From contig NW_024881536.1 in NCBI RefSeq assembly GCF_019059575.1, positions 1 through 64,000 of the forward strand: a stretch of DNA of 64,000 nt, written 5' to 3'. Positions 21,658-33,126 of the stretch are shown one piece after another. Every line of letters begins with the position of its first letter. Within the stretch, counting starts at the first letter, position 1. The notes beneath the pieces were generated by a model that saw only the letters and a list, made by a program, of their open reading frames with translations, did no database searches and had not been told where the DNA came from. The translations under genes were made by a program, and so were the position numbers. This stretch comes from Amphibalanus amphitrite. Lineage: Eukaryota; Arthropoda; Thecostraca; Balanomorpha; Balanidae.

Positions 21658-22500
21658 TTAGTCATCGTCCGGCTCCTCGTGCGGCGGCAGTGTCACCAGT
21701 CCAAAGCGCGTGTTCTGCCGCACCAGTTTGGAGATGAGCACGTTATCATCGCTCGGAGTCAGCGTGCTCAGATGCGACGCCACGCAGGCGAAGCAAAACC
21801 ACATCAATGGCAGCACGGCAAAGCCCAGCAAACAGTGCACACAGGTGAAGAACACTCCGAGGGCGACGTCCGAGGGGCGCGACATGACCACCAGGTAGAT
21901 CCACACGATGGCTCCTGCCACCCATCCGACGGAGAGCAGGGCGGTGAGGACGCCGTACCACACCACCCAGCCGAGCACGAGCGGCCGACGCGCCGCGCGC
22001 ACCCCACGCAGCAGGGCGCTGTCGAACGCCAGGTTAGCTCCGCCCAGCATCAGCACTCCGATGAAAATGTAACTCAAAAAGTACAGCTTGTCCCTCTCCT
22101 CAGTTGGAAGGACAATGCTGCAGTAGACGATATAAAGCACAAAGGAGATGATGAAGACGGCGTTGATGGTGATGTAGGAGACGGAGACGGCGGTGGCGGC
22201 GGAGCGCAGGACGGCGAGCTGGCAGCAGTTGGTCGGCGGAGGACAGCGCGAGCATCGTCTGCCGCCCTTCAGGGCGCTCTGTGGGATCATGGCGTTATAC
22301 TTGCGGAAGGGCAAGTACGACGGCACCAGTTCTGCGGGTTTTAGGGCGCTGGCTTGCCGCTGTAGTTGGAGGATGTCGCTAGGTCGATGCAAGTGTTCCC
22401 TGAAAGCATTGCAGAATGTATCATGGAACTTGGAAGCAACCGTTAACCCTTTCGGTGCGTCTGACGAGAACTCGGGTTCGAAACTAATACGATGAGCCAT
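21658..22500 (-). CDS. Four-pass membrane protein, family not recognised
   Basis: The single open frame of 280 codons starts with ATG at 22498-22500 and is high-GC like the other real exons. It has a ~95-residue hydrophilic N-terminus with a CSRCPPP-type cysteine patch (residues about 80-90). Four hydrophobic segments follow, at roughly residues 105-128, 140-160, 175-205 and 215-240. The tail is short and acidic and ends EEPDDD. The layout is that of a tetra-spanning protein, but I do not recognise a family and assign no function. An acceptor (GTAACAG) ends three bases before the ATG with a donor (CTG/GTAAGTG) only 54 bases further upstream. The frame stays open across that join, so the protein could begin further upstream. 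Confidence 0.8.
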   Translation of the reverse strand: MAHRISFEPEFSSDAPKGLTVASKFHDTFCNAFREHLHRPSDILQLQRQASALKPAELVPSYLPFRKYNAMIPQSALKGGRRCSRCPPPTNCCQLAVLRSAATAVSVSYITINAVFIISFVLYIVYCSIVLPTEERDKLYFLSYIFIGVLMLGGANLAFDSALLRGVRAARRPLVLGWVVWYGVLTALLSVGWVAGAIVWIYLVVMSRPSDVALGVFFTCVHCLLGFAVLPLMWFCFACVASHLSTLTPSDDNVLISKLVRQNTRFGLVTLPPHEEPDDD

Positions 22501-22503
22501 CTC

Positions 22504-22557
22504 CTGTTACAAAAATATCATTAAGTTTTACTGAGCAAAAGAAAGTGAGCCACTTAC
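22504..22557 (-). other. Candidate 54-nt intron just upstream of the membrane protein ATG
   Basis: On the minus strand the donor GTAAGTGG and the acceptor TTTTTGTAACAG bound 54 bases. A second strong donor, CCG/GTAAGTACATG, lies at about 22735. Together they suggest a spliced 5' leader running back toward the GC-rich segment near 23 kb. Confidence 0.55.
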
Positions 22558-22929
22558 CAGTTGCCGATTGTCTTCCCCACCATTGCACCTCAATAATACA
22601 GAACAGCCAATCGGAACCAGCTCCAAGGTTTCATACCGACTCATCGCCAACTATCAGTACGTGCATGCGGCACAGTAATTGTAAAGAAAGTATCAAGCCA
22701 AACAAGCCAAAATGCATGTACTTACCGGGTAACAACACCTCACTTTCCGAGGCAACATTTCTAGCAGCTCCGTTCGTATCTACGCTCACTCCTAGCTTCT
22801 CTAACGTAGAATGCTTCGTCACCACCCATTCTAGGAACACCACTTCTCCCAATATTAACAGCTTCAACAAAACACCAACAGTTGGATCAATCATCGACAC
22901 GTCTTCCCATCCGCTCACAAATGCCCACA

Positions 22930-23120
22930 ATCCTCACGTCTCGGCCGTCAGGGGCAGCTCAGCAGGGCCCTATCTCCGGCGAGCTCTGCACTCTCCGCCG
23001 CCCGGAACAGCGCGTTCGTCGGCACGGGCCGCTCTCCCCCGGACGGTACCCCGCCGCATCAACTGGTCAGCCAATCACACAGGCCGCCGGCACGGCCGCG
23101 CTCGTATACCCCTGCACTGT
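22930..23120 (-). promoter_or_regulatory. CpG-rich candidate promoter of the membrane protein gene
   Basis: This short CG-dense stretch lies in AT-rich surroundings upstream of two minus-strand donor sites and includes the sequence CAGCCAATCAC. It is a plausible promoter or first-exon region, but no TATA box is evident. Confidence 0.35.
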
Positions 23121-23286
23121 CTGCATGTGACATGACGAAATCGAGTCCAAGGTCAAAACACCCCGCCCCGACCCGGGCCTGCAGTGCATAACTGCATGTA
23201 TGCACAGCACGGGCGAGAGAGGAACTTGCCAACGTGATGCTGCGAATATGGAAACCGGCTAGCGAGGATAAATTGTAAGGCATGGA

Positions 23287-23530
<244 letters not shown>

Positions 23531-23825
23531 ATTGATGAAAGGGAAAATGTCGTTTCATGAATCTCAACTAAATGTACTTAAATTGTTGCATATGGCTTAT
23601 TATGCATAAAAAAAATCAAAGAAACCTGTTATGAATTTGCTTCTATCATTTCGGCATTTCTACTTTCGGTCGCCTAGCGTTAAGCCTTTCAAAAAGATAT
23701 TTAGGACAAAAAAGCTATGCAAGCGTAACGTAACGAGTCGGGTAAACAAACATTTCACTTGCAATTACATATCACTTATACTACACATTCATATGGCATT
23801 CTCTCAAGAAAACCGAAAGACCCCA

Positions 23826-25829
23826 TTAACCCGCGCATGCCTGAGATATTTTCCATAACGCGAGTGACTGGGGGGGGGGGGCTCTACAGAGCCCCCCTCC
23901 CCTCCTATATCCGAAACTACTTGGCCGATCGTCAAAATTCAAGCGGCGCCTGATAGCCCTGGAAAAACTATCAGGGGAAACCTAATTTCATTGATCTCGA
24001 GGTCACCGATGGCGTCACAGGTCGGGTAAAATTAAAAATTATCAGCATTTTGGCTTGTTCACAATTTAGGCTCTGGCCGTCGGCTAACAAGTCCGATCAG
24101 GCTCATTTTCGGTTTACGCACTCCTCGATACATGCCTTAGATACCCTGAGGGTACATACCATACTTGTACTTGGAATTTTTAAGGTCAAGGGCAGGTCAT
24201 CCTAGGTCACGGAAATTATATATCATGTATCGGTCACGTGACGCATGTTTTATGGTCCATTTTACTCAAACAAAGTCGTCTGTGTCATTTGAGGTCATTT
24301 GCAGATGAAAATTTACTGTGGTGAGGTCACTTTCAGGTCAAAAAGTCAAATTTTTGAAAATATTTATTTTTAACATAAAAGGTTCCTATCAGATGCAATT
24401 CGAGCTCAGGAACACATACCGAGAGGGGGCGGGTACGACCCCCCTCGCCCTTTCGCCTCTAGTGGAGCTAGCGGAAAAACGAGCGTGTGCGCCGTTACAA
24501 GACGAAGAGATTGATACCCGAGTTTAACCCTCGCCCTGGCAGGGCCTTTTCCATAACACGGCCTGGCAGGGGGGGGTCGATGCGACCCCCCCTCGCGATT
24601 GGCTCCTATGGCACCTAGAAACACCAAATTTGGTAGGTAGGTGGGCCCTCTGGAGTTCTCGCCCCTGTGCAAATTTGGTTGCTCTAGGTCAATATTTCGG
24701 GGGGTTTTGGGGGGTATAAATGTAAAAATTTCGCTAAAAACAGGTCAAAAGTGTTTCGCTTATAACTTTTGATCTAATTAAGCTAGAGCAAAAAGAAAAG
24801 CACCAGTGAACTCAGCACGTCAAGGCGCGTCGAATGATATAGTTTTTAGCTTGCTTAAGTGTACTTAAAGTTTTTCTTAAATTTTAAGTAAACTTAAAAT
24901 AATGAATTAAGTTCAAGTTAACCAAATTGCATCATATCGCATATCATTCGATTCGGCTGATCACCAGGAACACAATGACACCATTTTTTAAGCTCTAGCG
25001 TCATTATGTGCCAAGTTATTGGCAAAAACGTCATTTGACCTCAGTTGACCTCACTTGACCTGACCCATGGATAAGTACACCAAACAAAGAAGCACCAAGT
25101 GACCTGCTGTTAAGTACTGTGGTTTCAAAGCACAAAAGTGATAGAACGAAGCGGATATCTCCAGTATTTTCCTAATTTATTATTTTCCCATAGGCTTAAC
25201 ATTACGACGTAATGACCTCTAACTGACCTCAGGTCAGTGACCTCAAAAAACCCGAACTATATGTTATACAACTCGGTGAACTTAGCACATCCTGTAAGTT
25301 TGAAGGAAATCAGTCCAACACTGTGAGTTGGACAGGTGCAAAAAGAAAATTGAAATTTGACCATGACCTTGTACCGGTTTTTCTGACCTGGTGACCTGAC
25401 CCAAGGTCACCCAGACCTGAAATTTTAAGGTCATATGTAAAAAGGTTGCCCCATAGGCTGTGCCAAATTTGGCAACCTGACCTCATATGACTTTTAGGAA
25501 AAATCCGAGATGGGTATTATCGGCTTCCTCTCGTCACGGGCAACACGCTCTTTTTTCCGCTAGCTCTAGCTCGTTCAGGGGCGAAACGGCAAGGGAGGGT
25601 CCAACGGACCCCCCCCCCACACACACACACCCTTATACGTTCACGGCTGAAAAAAAACACCAATACGGGCGAGGGCTATGGTATATTAGATAAAAAGTTG
25701 AAATTTGGACACAAGGTGTCAAATTGATGCTGCTCGTGTTGATACCTCAAACGGTTTGGAAGATATTGCCGAAAAACGGAAAGGGGCTCTGTAGAGCCCC
25801 TCCCCCCCCCCCAGTCATGCGCGGGCTAA
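23826..25829. mobile_element. Composite of nested TTAA-type elements
   Basis: The outer ends are TTAACCCGCGCATG at 23826 and CATGCGCGGGCTAA ending at 25829. Each has a G-tract/C-tract hairpin inside it (cores CTCTACAGAG at 23882 and GCTCTGTAGAGC near 25788). Inner ends TTAACCCTCGCC (about 24525) and GGGCGAGGGCTA (about 25670) belong to other family members. The interior is full of TGACCT/AGGTCA copies. The segment around 25185-25240 keeps an unoccupied TTAA site that is filled in the copy at 27.4 kb. Confidence 0.7.
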
Positions 25830-26058
25830 TTCGCATAAGTGTGCTATGCATACAGTTTGCTTTCCCAAACACAACGTTCTAACTCCACATGAAAGAAGCC
25901 TTTATTCCTGTAGCAGCAGTGTAGAACTAAACCGACCTTAGTGAATACAATAGCACAGGAGGGGCATGTTGAGCTACTATGGGCTAGTGCAGCTGTAGCA
26001 ATGTACGCACATATGTTACCAGCATTTTAAATAATATACTTGTTATTCATCGTGTGTT

Positions 26059-26376
26059 CTAGCGATGATATCCGCCGTATCCTCCTCCGTAACCACCGCC
26101 GTGTCCTCCTCCGTAACCACTGCCGTGTCCTCCTCCGTAACCGCCGTGTCCTCCTCCGTAAACACCGCCGTGTCCTCCTCCGTAACCACCGTGTCCTCCT
26201 CCGTAACCACCGTGTCCTCCTCCGTAACCACCACCGTAATCGCTGCCATGTCCTCCTCCGTAACCGCCACCGTGTCCTCCGTAACCGCCGTGTCCTCCTC
26301 CGTAGCCGCCTCCAGGCGCAGCCAGGGCAGCGGCCACGAGGGCGCAGAGCAGCACGGTCAGAGTAAAGCTCCTCAT
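26059..26376 (-). CDS. Secreted Gly/His/Tyr-rich peptide, copy 1
   Basis: The 105-codon frame encodes a clear signal peptide (MRSFTLTVLLCALVAAALA, cleavage expected before APGGG) followed by a mature chain made almost only of GYGGGHGG-type repeats and ending in YHR. Such chains occur in arthropod cuticle and haemolymph proteins and in glycine-rich antimicrobial peptides. The sequence does not say which role applies, though histidines spaced in glycine suggest metal or surface binding. The DNA repeat unit is about 18-24 bp. A TATA box and a cAMP-response-like site lie upstream at the same spacing as in copy 2. A minus-strand AATAAA at 25901-25906 is a likely polyadenylation signal. Confidence 0.88.
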   Translation of the reverse strand: MRSFTLTVLLCALVAAALAAPGGGYGGGHGGYGGHGGGYGGGHGSDYGGGYGGGHGGYGGGHGGYGGGHGGVYGGGHGGYGGGHGSGYGGGHGGGYGGGYGGYHR

Positions 26377-26446
26377 GGTGTGGACTGGAGTGGTGTCTGG
26401 TGGCGAACCACGATGTTGTTGATTGACCTACCACTGTGGCCGACAT

Positions 26447-26479
26447 TATATATAGGAGTCAGCTGACCATGTGACGTCA
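26447..26479 (-). promoter_or_regulatory. TATA box and TGACGTCA element of glycine-rich gene copy 1
   Basis: TATATATAA on the minus strand lies about 70 bp before the ATG. The palindrome TGACGTCA is at 26472-26479, 17 bp further upstream, with CAGCTG between them. Copy 2 has the same order and spacing. Confidence 0.8.
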
Positions 26480-26636
26480 CAGGTCGTGCGCCGACACGGC
26501 ACGGAGCCGCGGGGGAAAACGCACGCACTGGGGTAGGTGTGAAATTAGTTGGTCCACCTGCAGTCACACCCCTTTGAGCCGCATTACTTTCACGTGTTCT
26601 GGCACTGTACAGCTCACGTTTGTTTTAAATTGAATT

Positions 26637-28840
26637 CGACTCGATGCGACCCCCTCCCCAGTCGCGATTGGCTCCTATGGCACCTAGAAACACAAAGTCG
26701 AATGATATACTTTTTTGCTTGCTTAAGTGTCCATAAAAAGTTAAGCATAACTTAAGTACAACCAGCGCACCGACGGGGGGGGGGGTGGATATCCGCCGCC
26801 CCGCTGAGGTTTTTCGCTAATAGCGGGAAAACCGGAAATTTGGTACGACTAATCTCTCATCAATTTTACACATTGTGTGCAAGTTTGAACCACCTAACTT
26901 TTAAGGTCAGGTCACATGGTCACTTTGAATGACCCGACCTCAAGTCACCTTTTTGCAACTTTGTCACCGTGCCAGAGCTACAGTAGATGTCGGAGGCCTT
27001 TGAAAGTAGCAGGATGTTATAAGTTCATTAGTAGCTACAATTTGTACCTCCAGGCGCATATCTCGGAATTTTGATATCGATGACCCAAGGTCAGGTCAAT
27101 TTCTCGACCTCCCCATTATAAGTCAATGGGGGAAAAATCAACTCTCTGTTTTTACCACTAAAACGGGTCGGAATGGCCCCATATACCATACATGACTTCA
27201 TATACGATCAACCTTCACTACCTTGAGGTCTGTTTTGCTGTTGGGCAGTTGTAAGGTCATGTGACGTCATCAAAGGTCACCAAAGGTTTTTTTGCCAATA
27301 ACTCCGTACAAGGACAAGATACAGCCGCGCGGATGATGACCCTCGAGGTCACGTGACCTGAAGTCAACCTTTGACCTTGACCTTTCGAGGTCAACACTAT
27401 TTTCCGAATTTGAGTTATTTGAATATTTTCCCACAGGCTTAACCCTCGCCGGACCTATTGGTTTTCTACATACGCGCCGGCCGAGGGGGGGGGGGGCGGG
27501 TACGACCCCCCCCTCGCCGTTTCGCCCCTGGTGGAGCTAGCGCGTCGCGGAAAAAACGAGCGTGTGCGCCGTTACGAGACGCAGAGATTGGTACCCGATT
27601 TTAAGGTCCTAGGTCAACCGGTGACCTCTGAGGTCAGGTCAAGTGCCCCAGGGTGCGGTTCAGTTTTTGGTGAATAACTTCGCAAAAAACGGCCGCAGAG
27701 CGCCGATTTTGGCAGCATCGTGTTCGCCTCGCTCAGGCGCGTCGAATGATATACTTTTTGTCCGGGTCAGGTCAACTTGGGGTGTTGACCTCAGGTCAAG
27801 GTCAGGTCAGCACCCCCAGGTCACGAAGTTGGTCGAAAGAGGTCATGTCGCATATCATTCGATTCGGCAGGCCTTCCTGAGTCCATTGGTGCCTTTCCCG
27901 ACTCGCTAGCTCAATTTGATCAAGAGTTATTGACGAAAAACTAATTTGACCTTGATGACGTCATAAATGACGTCACGCAAGGTCAACATTGCAAAAGTGA
28001 CGCATCTAACCTTGCAAGGAGTGCATCAAATCACGATTCCGTGTGCTTGAGATAGTTGGAGATCGTTCCCGGCGCCAGAATAGCAGTTTTCATTTTTCCC
28101 CATTGACTTATAATGGTGAGGTCACGAAAATGACCTGACCTCATATGACCTTTAGGAAAAATCCGAGATATACAAGTTGTGGGACTCATAATGGATACTA
28201 GATCCTGCAAGTTTCATTTCCCTGTGACATCTCCTCTGGCAGTGAGGGCGTTGCGAAGTTGCGACATCTGAAGACCGTGCAGAGGTTCACTTATGACGTC
28301 ATAGGTCAGTGACCTGACCTGACCCAAAAATGCGGTTGGTGTCAAAAGATCCGGCTTGGATCAAAGGTCAGGTATGCCAAGTGTCAGCTCTCTATCGCCA
28401 GCGTGTTCGGAGCTATCGCGAAAAAACCCTATGGGGGGGGGGGCGGCACCCGCCCCCCCCCCCTCGGCCGGCGAGGGTTAACATTACGAAGTAATGACCT
28501 CTAACTGACCTCAGGTCAGTGACATATACACGAGCTTAATGTTATACAACTCGGTGAACTCAGCAAATTCTGAAAGTTTCAAGGAAATCAGTCCAAAACT
28601 GAGTTAGACAGGTGCGTAAGGAAAACTTAAATTTGACTAGGAGCTTGTACTGGTTTTTCTGACCTGGTGACCTGACCCAAGGTCATCCCGACCTGAAATT
28701 TCCAGGTCATATGTGAAAAGGTTGCCCTATAGGCTGTGCCAAATTTGACGGCGCTGCGCGCCACCGTTTTACACATTCTTTGAAAAAACCTTAGGTGGGG
28801 GGTCGCATCGACCCCCTTCCCCTGCCAGGGCGAGGTGTAG
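26637..28840. mobile_element. AGGTCA-rich repeat with an internal insertion
   Basis: It begins with a stretch like 24576-24620 (CGATGCGACCCCC, then CCTATGGCACCTAGAAACA) and ends with GGGGGTCGCATCGACCCCC near 28810. It shares long stretches with 24.6-25.5 kb, such as the TGACCTCTAACTGACCTCAG segment. It is interrupted by the element at 27439-28481. Confidence 0.65.
27439..28481. mobile_element. TTAA-type MITE inserted in an older repeat, empty site known
   Basis: The ends are TTAACCCTCGCCGG and CCGGCGAGGGTTAA. The left flank (TTTTCCCACAGGC) and right flank (CATTACGAAGTAATGACC) are joined in the related repeat at about 25184-25212 with a single TTAA (25196-25199). This shows insertion into TTAA with duplication of those four bases. 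The interior holds dense TGACCT/AGGTCA copies. Confidence 0.92.
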
Positions 28841-28842
28841 AA

Positions 28843-30060
28843 TAGGGGAAAGTGGGTGTATTGCGCCCTCCTAACCAATTGCGCCCACCAACATTCCCAC
28901 GGATTCAATGGCATGTTTTGAATTTTGTGTTCGAAAACATTATTTTCCCCACTGGATAGTTCCTTTTATGGCCCAAGCTCCCCGATGAAGCCAATCAGCA
29001 AGGCTCATTACGCCATCAAAGATGTTACGGCGTTTTCTTAGCTTTTTTGCAGTGTTTTGAACCGTTGGCTATAAAAAATGTGTGATATATGTGTGATTTT
29101 CAGAGTGATATTTAGAAAGAAAAACCCTTTTTTCATTATATTTCACTAAAAAAGTTAATTTCCTTCAACATCTTTGTGATAACTTCCACGCTTTTATTAA
29201 AAAGTACCTCAATTTTAATTGCGCCCATGGCAATTGCGCCAGGGGGGCGCAAATAGAATAATGGTGTAGCTATTGTATATCAGGACAGCATGAATGCATC
29301 ATTAACTGATTGCAATAAAGAAGGAGTTTAATGTCAGGCAGGGGAGCAACCCGCTGTCGTCAGTCCGCAAATTATTTCTCTCGTCAAACTTATAATGCAG
29401 CTGCCATTTAGGCTACGAACTTGTGTAATTGACAAAATACGACATTTTCAACATGGACTCAGGCGTGAGAGGTGACAGGTATGATAAAAAAGTAAAAACT
29501 GATGTCATAAAACTGTTGAAAAAATAAAAATTATTAATTTTGAGAGAAACGATTGGAAATATAACCGTATAGGCGCATACGTTCACATATATCTAGTCGG
29601 TTACAGTAAACGTTTTCGTTGCACTTTTACAAGCGTACGAACATGTAAAGTTATCTACCTGGGCAAAAAAACATCGCGATTTACACCTAAATTTATTATT
29701 TAACCAGCGTGAATAACATTATGAATGTTAAAGTAAGCCGCAATGACATTAGACTGCCGGGGTGTATGCATTCCGTCTCATTCGCTTAGCCATGTTAAAG
29801 TATAGGGCGCAATTGGGTTCTAATTGCGCCATCCCCCTGGCGCAATTTACAGCAGTTGTTGGCAAATGCGCCCTTTTACATGTTTCTGAAAAAGCAGCTG
29901 TCAGAAGCAAACGAAACATTCTTAATTGATCGGGAGGCTCTTAAATCGTAGCCAATGAGTTCCTCTTTGAAATGGTCACCAATGCATGCTTATATCTCCA
30001 GCGGTTTTCTTACAATTAGCGTTTTTCCTTAAGGTGGCGCAATTCACCCTCCTTCCCCTA
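28843..30060. mobile_element. TA-type element with 'GCGCC' ends
   Basis: The left end TAGGGGAAAGTGGGTG followed by TATTGCGCC and the right end GGCGCAATTCACCC ... TTCCCCTA are inverted repeats bounded by TA, as in Tc1/mariner-type elements. The motif ATTGCGCC also recurs inside. The 1.2-kb body is AT-rich with no transposase frame. A short ACATAAA tandem repeat follows at 30062-30090. Confidence 0.78.
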
Positions 30061-30090
30061 CACATAAAACATAAAACATAAAACATAAAT

Positions 30091-30697
30091 AAAAAATTAT
30101 ACACATAAAAGGTGTAGAATTGCCAGGGCTACTAAGCTGCTAACTCAAAATTTTGAATTTTTATTGATTTTGACCACCAAAAATAAAAAATGAATGAATA
30201 GCAAAAAAAAAAGTTTTTCGATTTTAAAAACCGGAATATATATGATAGGTATCGACTTCTATTCACATACAAAATTTTAGATCGAAACCTCTTTTTTGCC
30301 AAGTTATAGCGAAAAAAAAACTTAAAAATTGACTGCGTCAAATTTTCAAACTCAATTTTAGCCATTCTAGACCACGTAGCGCAAAACAAAGACTACCATT
30401 AGACTCGTCGTGACCAGCTGCATTGAATCAAATATCAATACCCATTTAATCCAAAAATATCAACTTTGAAATATGACCTTTTTTACCTGACATTGACCTG
30501 ACGGCTGACCTCCTCCAGGAAATGACCTAAACCGTTCCTGATGGTCTTAAGCCAACGCCATTGAGCTGGGAATGAAAAATTGGCCATAAAGCATGCATCT
30601 ACATCCCTAGTAAAATTGGATTCATTTTACTTTAGGACCATAGGTCGGGGTTTTCGGGTCGGGTCAGGGACCTGACCCGAAAAGGTCATGCTGCATA
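30091..30697. other. AT-rich repeat fragments
   Basis: No gene. From about 30470 the sequence again carries TGACCT motifs and matches the body of the 46863/62204 family up to the TA insertion at 30698 (phrase GGTCATGCTGCATAT). Confidence 0.5.
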
Positions 30698-31630
30698 TAG
30701 GGGAGATCCGTGTAAGACGCCCAGGGTCGGTAAGAGGCCCCATCGCTTTTTTTACCAAACCAATAATGTTATTCATTTTTTAATGTTCTTGTAAAGCAGA
30801 AGCCCTCTTGAAACAACAACTCACGAAACCTGAGGTATCAGGTGCGTCGCAGCGACTTTTGGTAAGCCTGTTTCTGTTTTTGCCCCTTTACTTGCTAGAT
30901 ATATGCATCTTTATCACCCTTATATATCTGAAAAAAACAATGGCTATCAAATGCAATCTTACCTCATCGAAATTGTCACATGTTAGCTTCAGAATAGACC
31001 ATGTTCTGGTGCACTGCAAATGTCTCATAAACCATAAATATTGTGACGTTAAAACACTACATTTTTTTAAGAGGCCCTCCCTTCGAGGATGATAAAACGC
31101 TCCCCGATAAAAAACGCCCCCGATGCTAAAACGCCTGCACCTGCGGCAGGCGTGGCATTCTTTTTTCAGGGAGTTTGTTTTTGTTTCTTTTTTTCCTGTT
31201 TCTTTTCTTAGAGGTAATAGGTACACTTTTCGTTGGTCATCAGCGTTTGGTTGCGCTAGTTTTCGCATTGTTCGAGCGCTTTGGGAGTGTTATTGGTTTC
31301 GATAACACCGTATTTGCTTAGCTTTTCGAAATAAAAGGCCTTGCAGCTGTGTTCGCAAAGCGTCTTTTACCAGTCGACTTGACTTGTAAAACGCCCGAGG
31401 GGGGGGGGGGGCGTCTTACCATACCCATAGTGTAAGAGGCCCTTTTGCAACTTTTTCCAAAATGTTAAAGTTTACGGTTTGTGTACCCCCTAGATTCATT
31501 TTGAATGCAAATATGTATGGGAAAATGATGCATGTTCACAGCGCATGCACACGTTAGCTCTTAAATATTATCAGTTGTCTAAAAATAGCAACTGAGCTTA
31601 AGGGGGGGCCTCCTGCACCACTCTCCCCTA
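30698..31630 (+). mobile_element. TA-type element, 933 bp, forward copy
   Basis: The ends are TAGGGGAGATCCGTGTAAGA and GGTGCA...CTCTCCCCTA. It is inserted in an AGGTCA-family repeat: the interrupted phrase CTGCATAT / AGTCGATTCC is continuous as GTTGCATATCAGTCGATCC near 47450 and 62790. An inverted copy of exactly the same length lies at 33127-34059. Small frames inside do not resemble a transposase. Confidence 0.87.
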
Positions 31631-32260
31631 AGTCGATTCCTATCGTTGATCTAACCACATATAAGATGTTTTATCGCCCCAGCATGTCTCTTGTTAAAGT
31701 TATTGTCAAAAAACTGCTGGAGAACGTTCATGACCTGACATGGCCTAAGGAGAAAAAAGAGGATGTTTGAGATTGTTTAGTTTAACTTTTCGACCGAAGT
31801 AAGAGCTTTTCAATTTTCTCCCATCTATAATGGAAAAGTCGCAAAACTGACCTGACCTCAGGTCACCAATATTGAAATTCCGAGATGAACCGACTGTTGG
31901 TACTGATTCCCTCATGCAATATACGGAGTTTCAACTTAAACGTTCACAATATGTGCATAAAAATATATCATAAGGCGTTCCAAAAACAACGGCGTGTACA
32001 ATGTCGAAAATGCGTACAAAACTCCTTCAAACTTTATCGGACCCTGCAAGACGGCCAGAACTATAACCTATGAAATCACGATTACGTGTGCCATGAGATA
32101 ACATTGTTTATCATTTTTGGCACTAACTAAGCTGTTTCCACAGTTTAGGCTGCGTGAGTCTGATTTACCATTCTGTCCTTCACTACTGGGCGTGGTGGGC
32201 ACGCCCCTAGTCTCGATACCATGGGCTTTTCCCTCGAGGGTCGGCGTGTGTGTCGGCGCA
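31631..32260. other. Remainder of the interrupted repeat, then upstream region of gene copy 2
   Basis: Positions 31631-32100 continue the AGGTCA-family repeat (CTGACCTGACCTCAGGTCACC). It contains AACTTAAACGTTCACAATATG, an apparently unoccupied counterpart of the TTAA junction at 34552-34555. From about 32200 the sequence is similar to the promoter of the first glycine-rich gene. Confidence 0.5.
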
Positions 32261-32267
32261 CGACCTG

Positions 32268-32300
32268 TGACGTCACATGGTCAGCTGACTCCTATATATA
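32268..32300 (+). promoter_or_regulatory. TGACGTCA element and TATA box of glycine-rich gene copy 2
   Basis: The palindrome TGACGTCA at 32268-32275, CAGCTG at 32282-32287 and TATATATA at 32293-32300 precede the ATG by about 70 bp. Order and spacing are identical to those of copy 1 on the other strand, and similarity extends some 50 bp upstream. Confidence 0.82.
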
Positions 32301-32370
32301 ATGTCGGCCACAGCGGTAGGTCAATCAACAACATCGTGGTTCGCCGCCAGACACCACTCCAGTCCACACC

Positions 32371-32721
32371 ATGAGGAGCTTCACTCTGACCGTGCTGCTC
32401 TGCGCCCTCGTGGCCGCTGCCCTGGCTGCGCCTGGAGGCGGCTACGGAGGAGGACACGGCGGTTACGGAGGTGGCTACGGAGGACACGGCGGAGGACACG
32501 GTGGTGGTTACGGCGGCGGTTACGGAGGAGGACACGGCGGTTACGGAGGAGGACACGGCAGCGGTTACGGAGGAGGACACGGCGGTTACGGAGGAGGACA
32601 CGGCGGCGGTTACGGAGGAGGACACGGCGGTTACGGAGGAGGACACGGTGGTTACGGAGGAGGACACGGCGGTGGTTACGGAGGAGGACACGGCGGTGGT
32701 TATGGTGGCTACCATGGATAG
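32371..32721 (+). CDS. Secreted Gly/His/Tyr-rich peptide, copy 2
   Basis: The 116-codon frame has the same signal peptide (MRSFTLTVLLCALVAAALA) and the same GYGGGHGG-type mature repeats as the gene at 26059-26376, with two or three more repeat units and the ending YHG. It is intronless, has a TATA box 70 bp upstream, and has an AATAAA at 32856-32861 about 135 bp after the stop. The near-identical signal peptide and promoter show a recent duplication in inverted orientation, with the repeat number changing afterwards. A structural (cuticle or adhesive) or antimicrobial role is possible; the sequence cannot decide. Confidence 0.9.
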   Translation: MRSFTLTVLLCALVAAALAAPGGGYGGGHGGYGGGYGGHGGGHGGGYGGGYGGGHGGYGGGHGSGYGGGHGGYGGGHGGGYGGGHGGYGGGHGGYGGGHGGGYGGGHGGGYGGYHG

Positions 32722-33126
32722 ATGACAGTCCTATGATTTGTGAATGTATTTATTCCGCGGAAAAGGGAAATATTCAAGTGACAGTCTAAATGATTATTGA
32801 TTACTACTGAATTCGAAGCAACGACGCTCCACAATTCTGTCACCAATGTCGGATCAATAAATTTCAAGCTAACTTGTGTGCTTGATGCGAGAATGAACCT
32901 TTCCTGAGGCCACGGCGCAGTAGTTCGCACTTCGCAGCCTGTTCTGAGTAGTCGAAAAGTGTGCTTTAGCTGAATTACCGACGGCTGTTCTGAAAACTGA
33001 GTCCCAAGTACCCCAAGTGGCGAGTACAAGGTTATGACCAGCCCGAACAAGGTCATGTTCATAGCAATCATTCAAAGGGTGTATGAACAGTCCACAGCAG
33101 AAGTAATGTGTGGTTTCAGTCATGGG

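Noticed and set aside
21601..22344. A 247-codon plus-strand frame opposite the membrane protein
   Set aside because: It lacks hydrophobic or domain structure and is His/Gln-rich; the minus-strand frame has clear membrane segments and a better length.
26027..26466. Arg-rich and Ser-Val-rich frames overlapping the first glycine-rich gene
   Set aside because: They are other-frame readings of the same 18-24 bp DNA repeat; only the minus-strand frame has a signal peptide and promoter.
30808..31092. A 94-codon hydrophobic frame repeated at 33761-33949
   Set aside because: It lies inside the 933-bp TA element, is interrupted in the second copy and resembles no transposase.
32281..32789. Ser-Val-rich and Arg-rich frames overlapping the second glycine-rich gene
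   Set aside because: They are other-frame readings of the same repeat as in copy 1.
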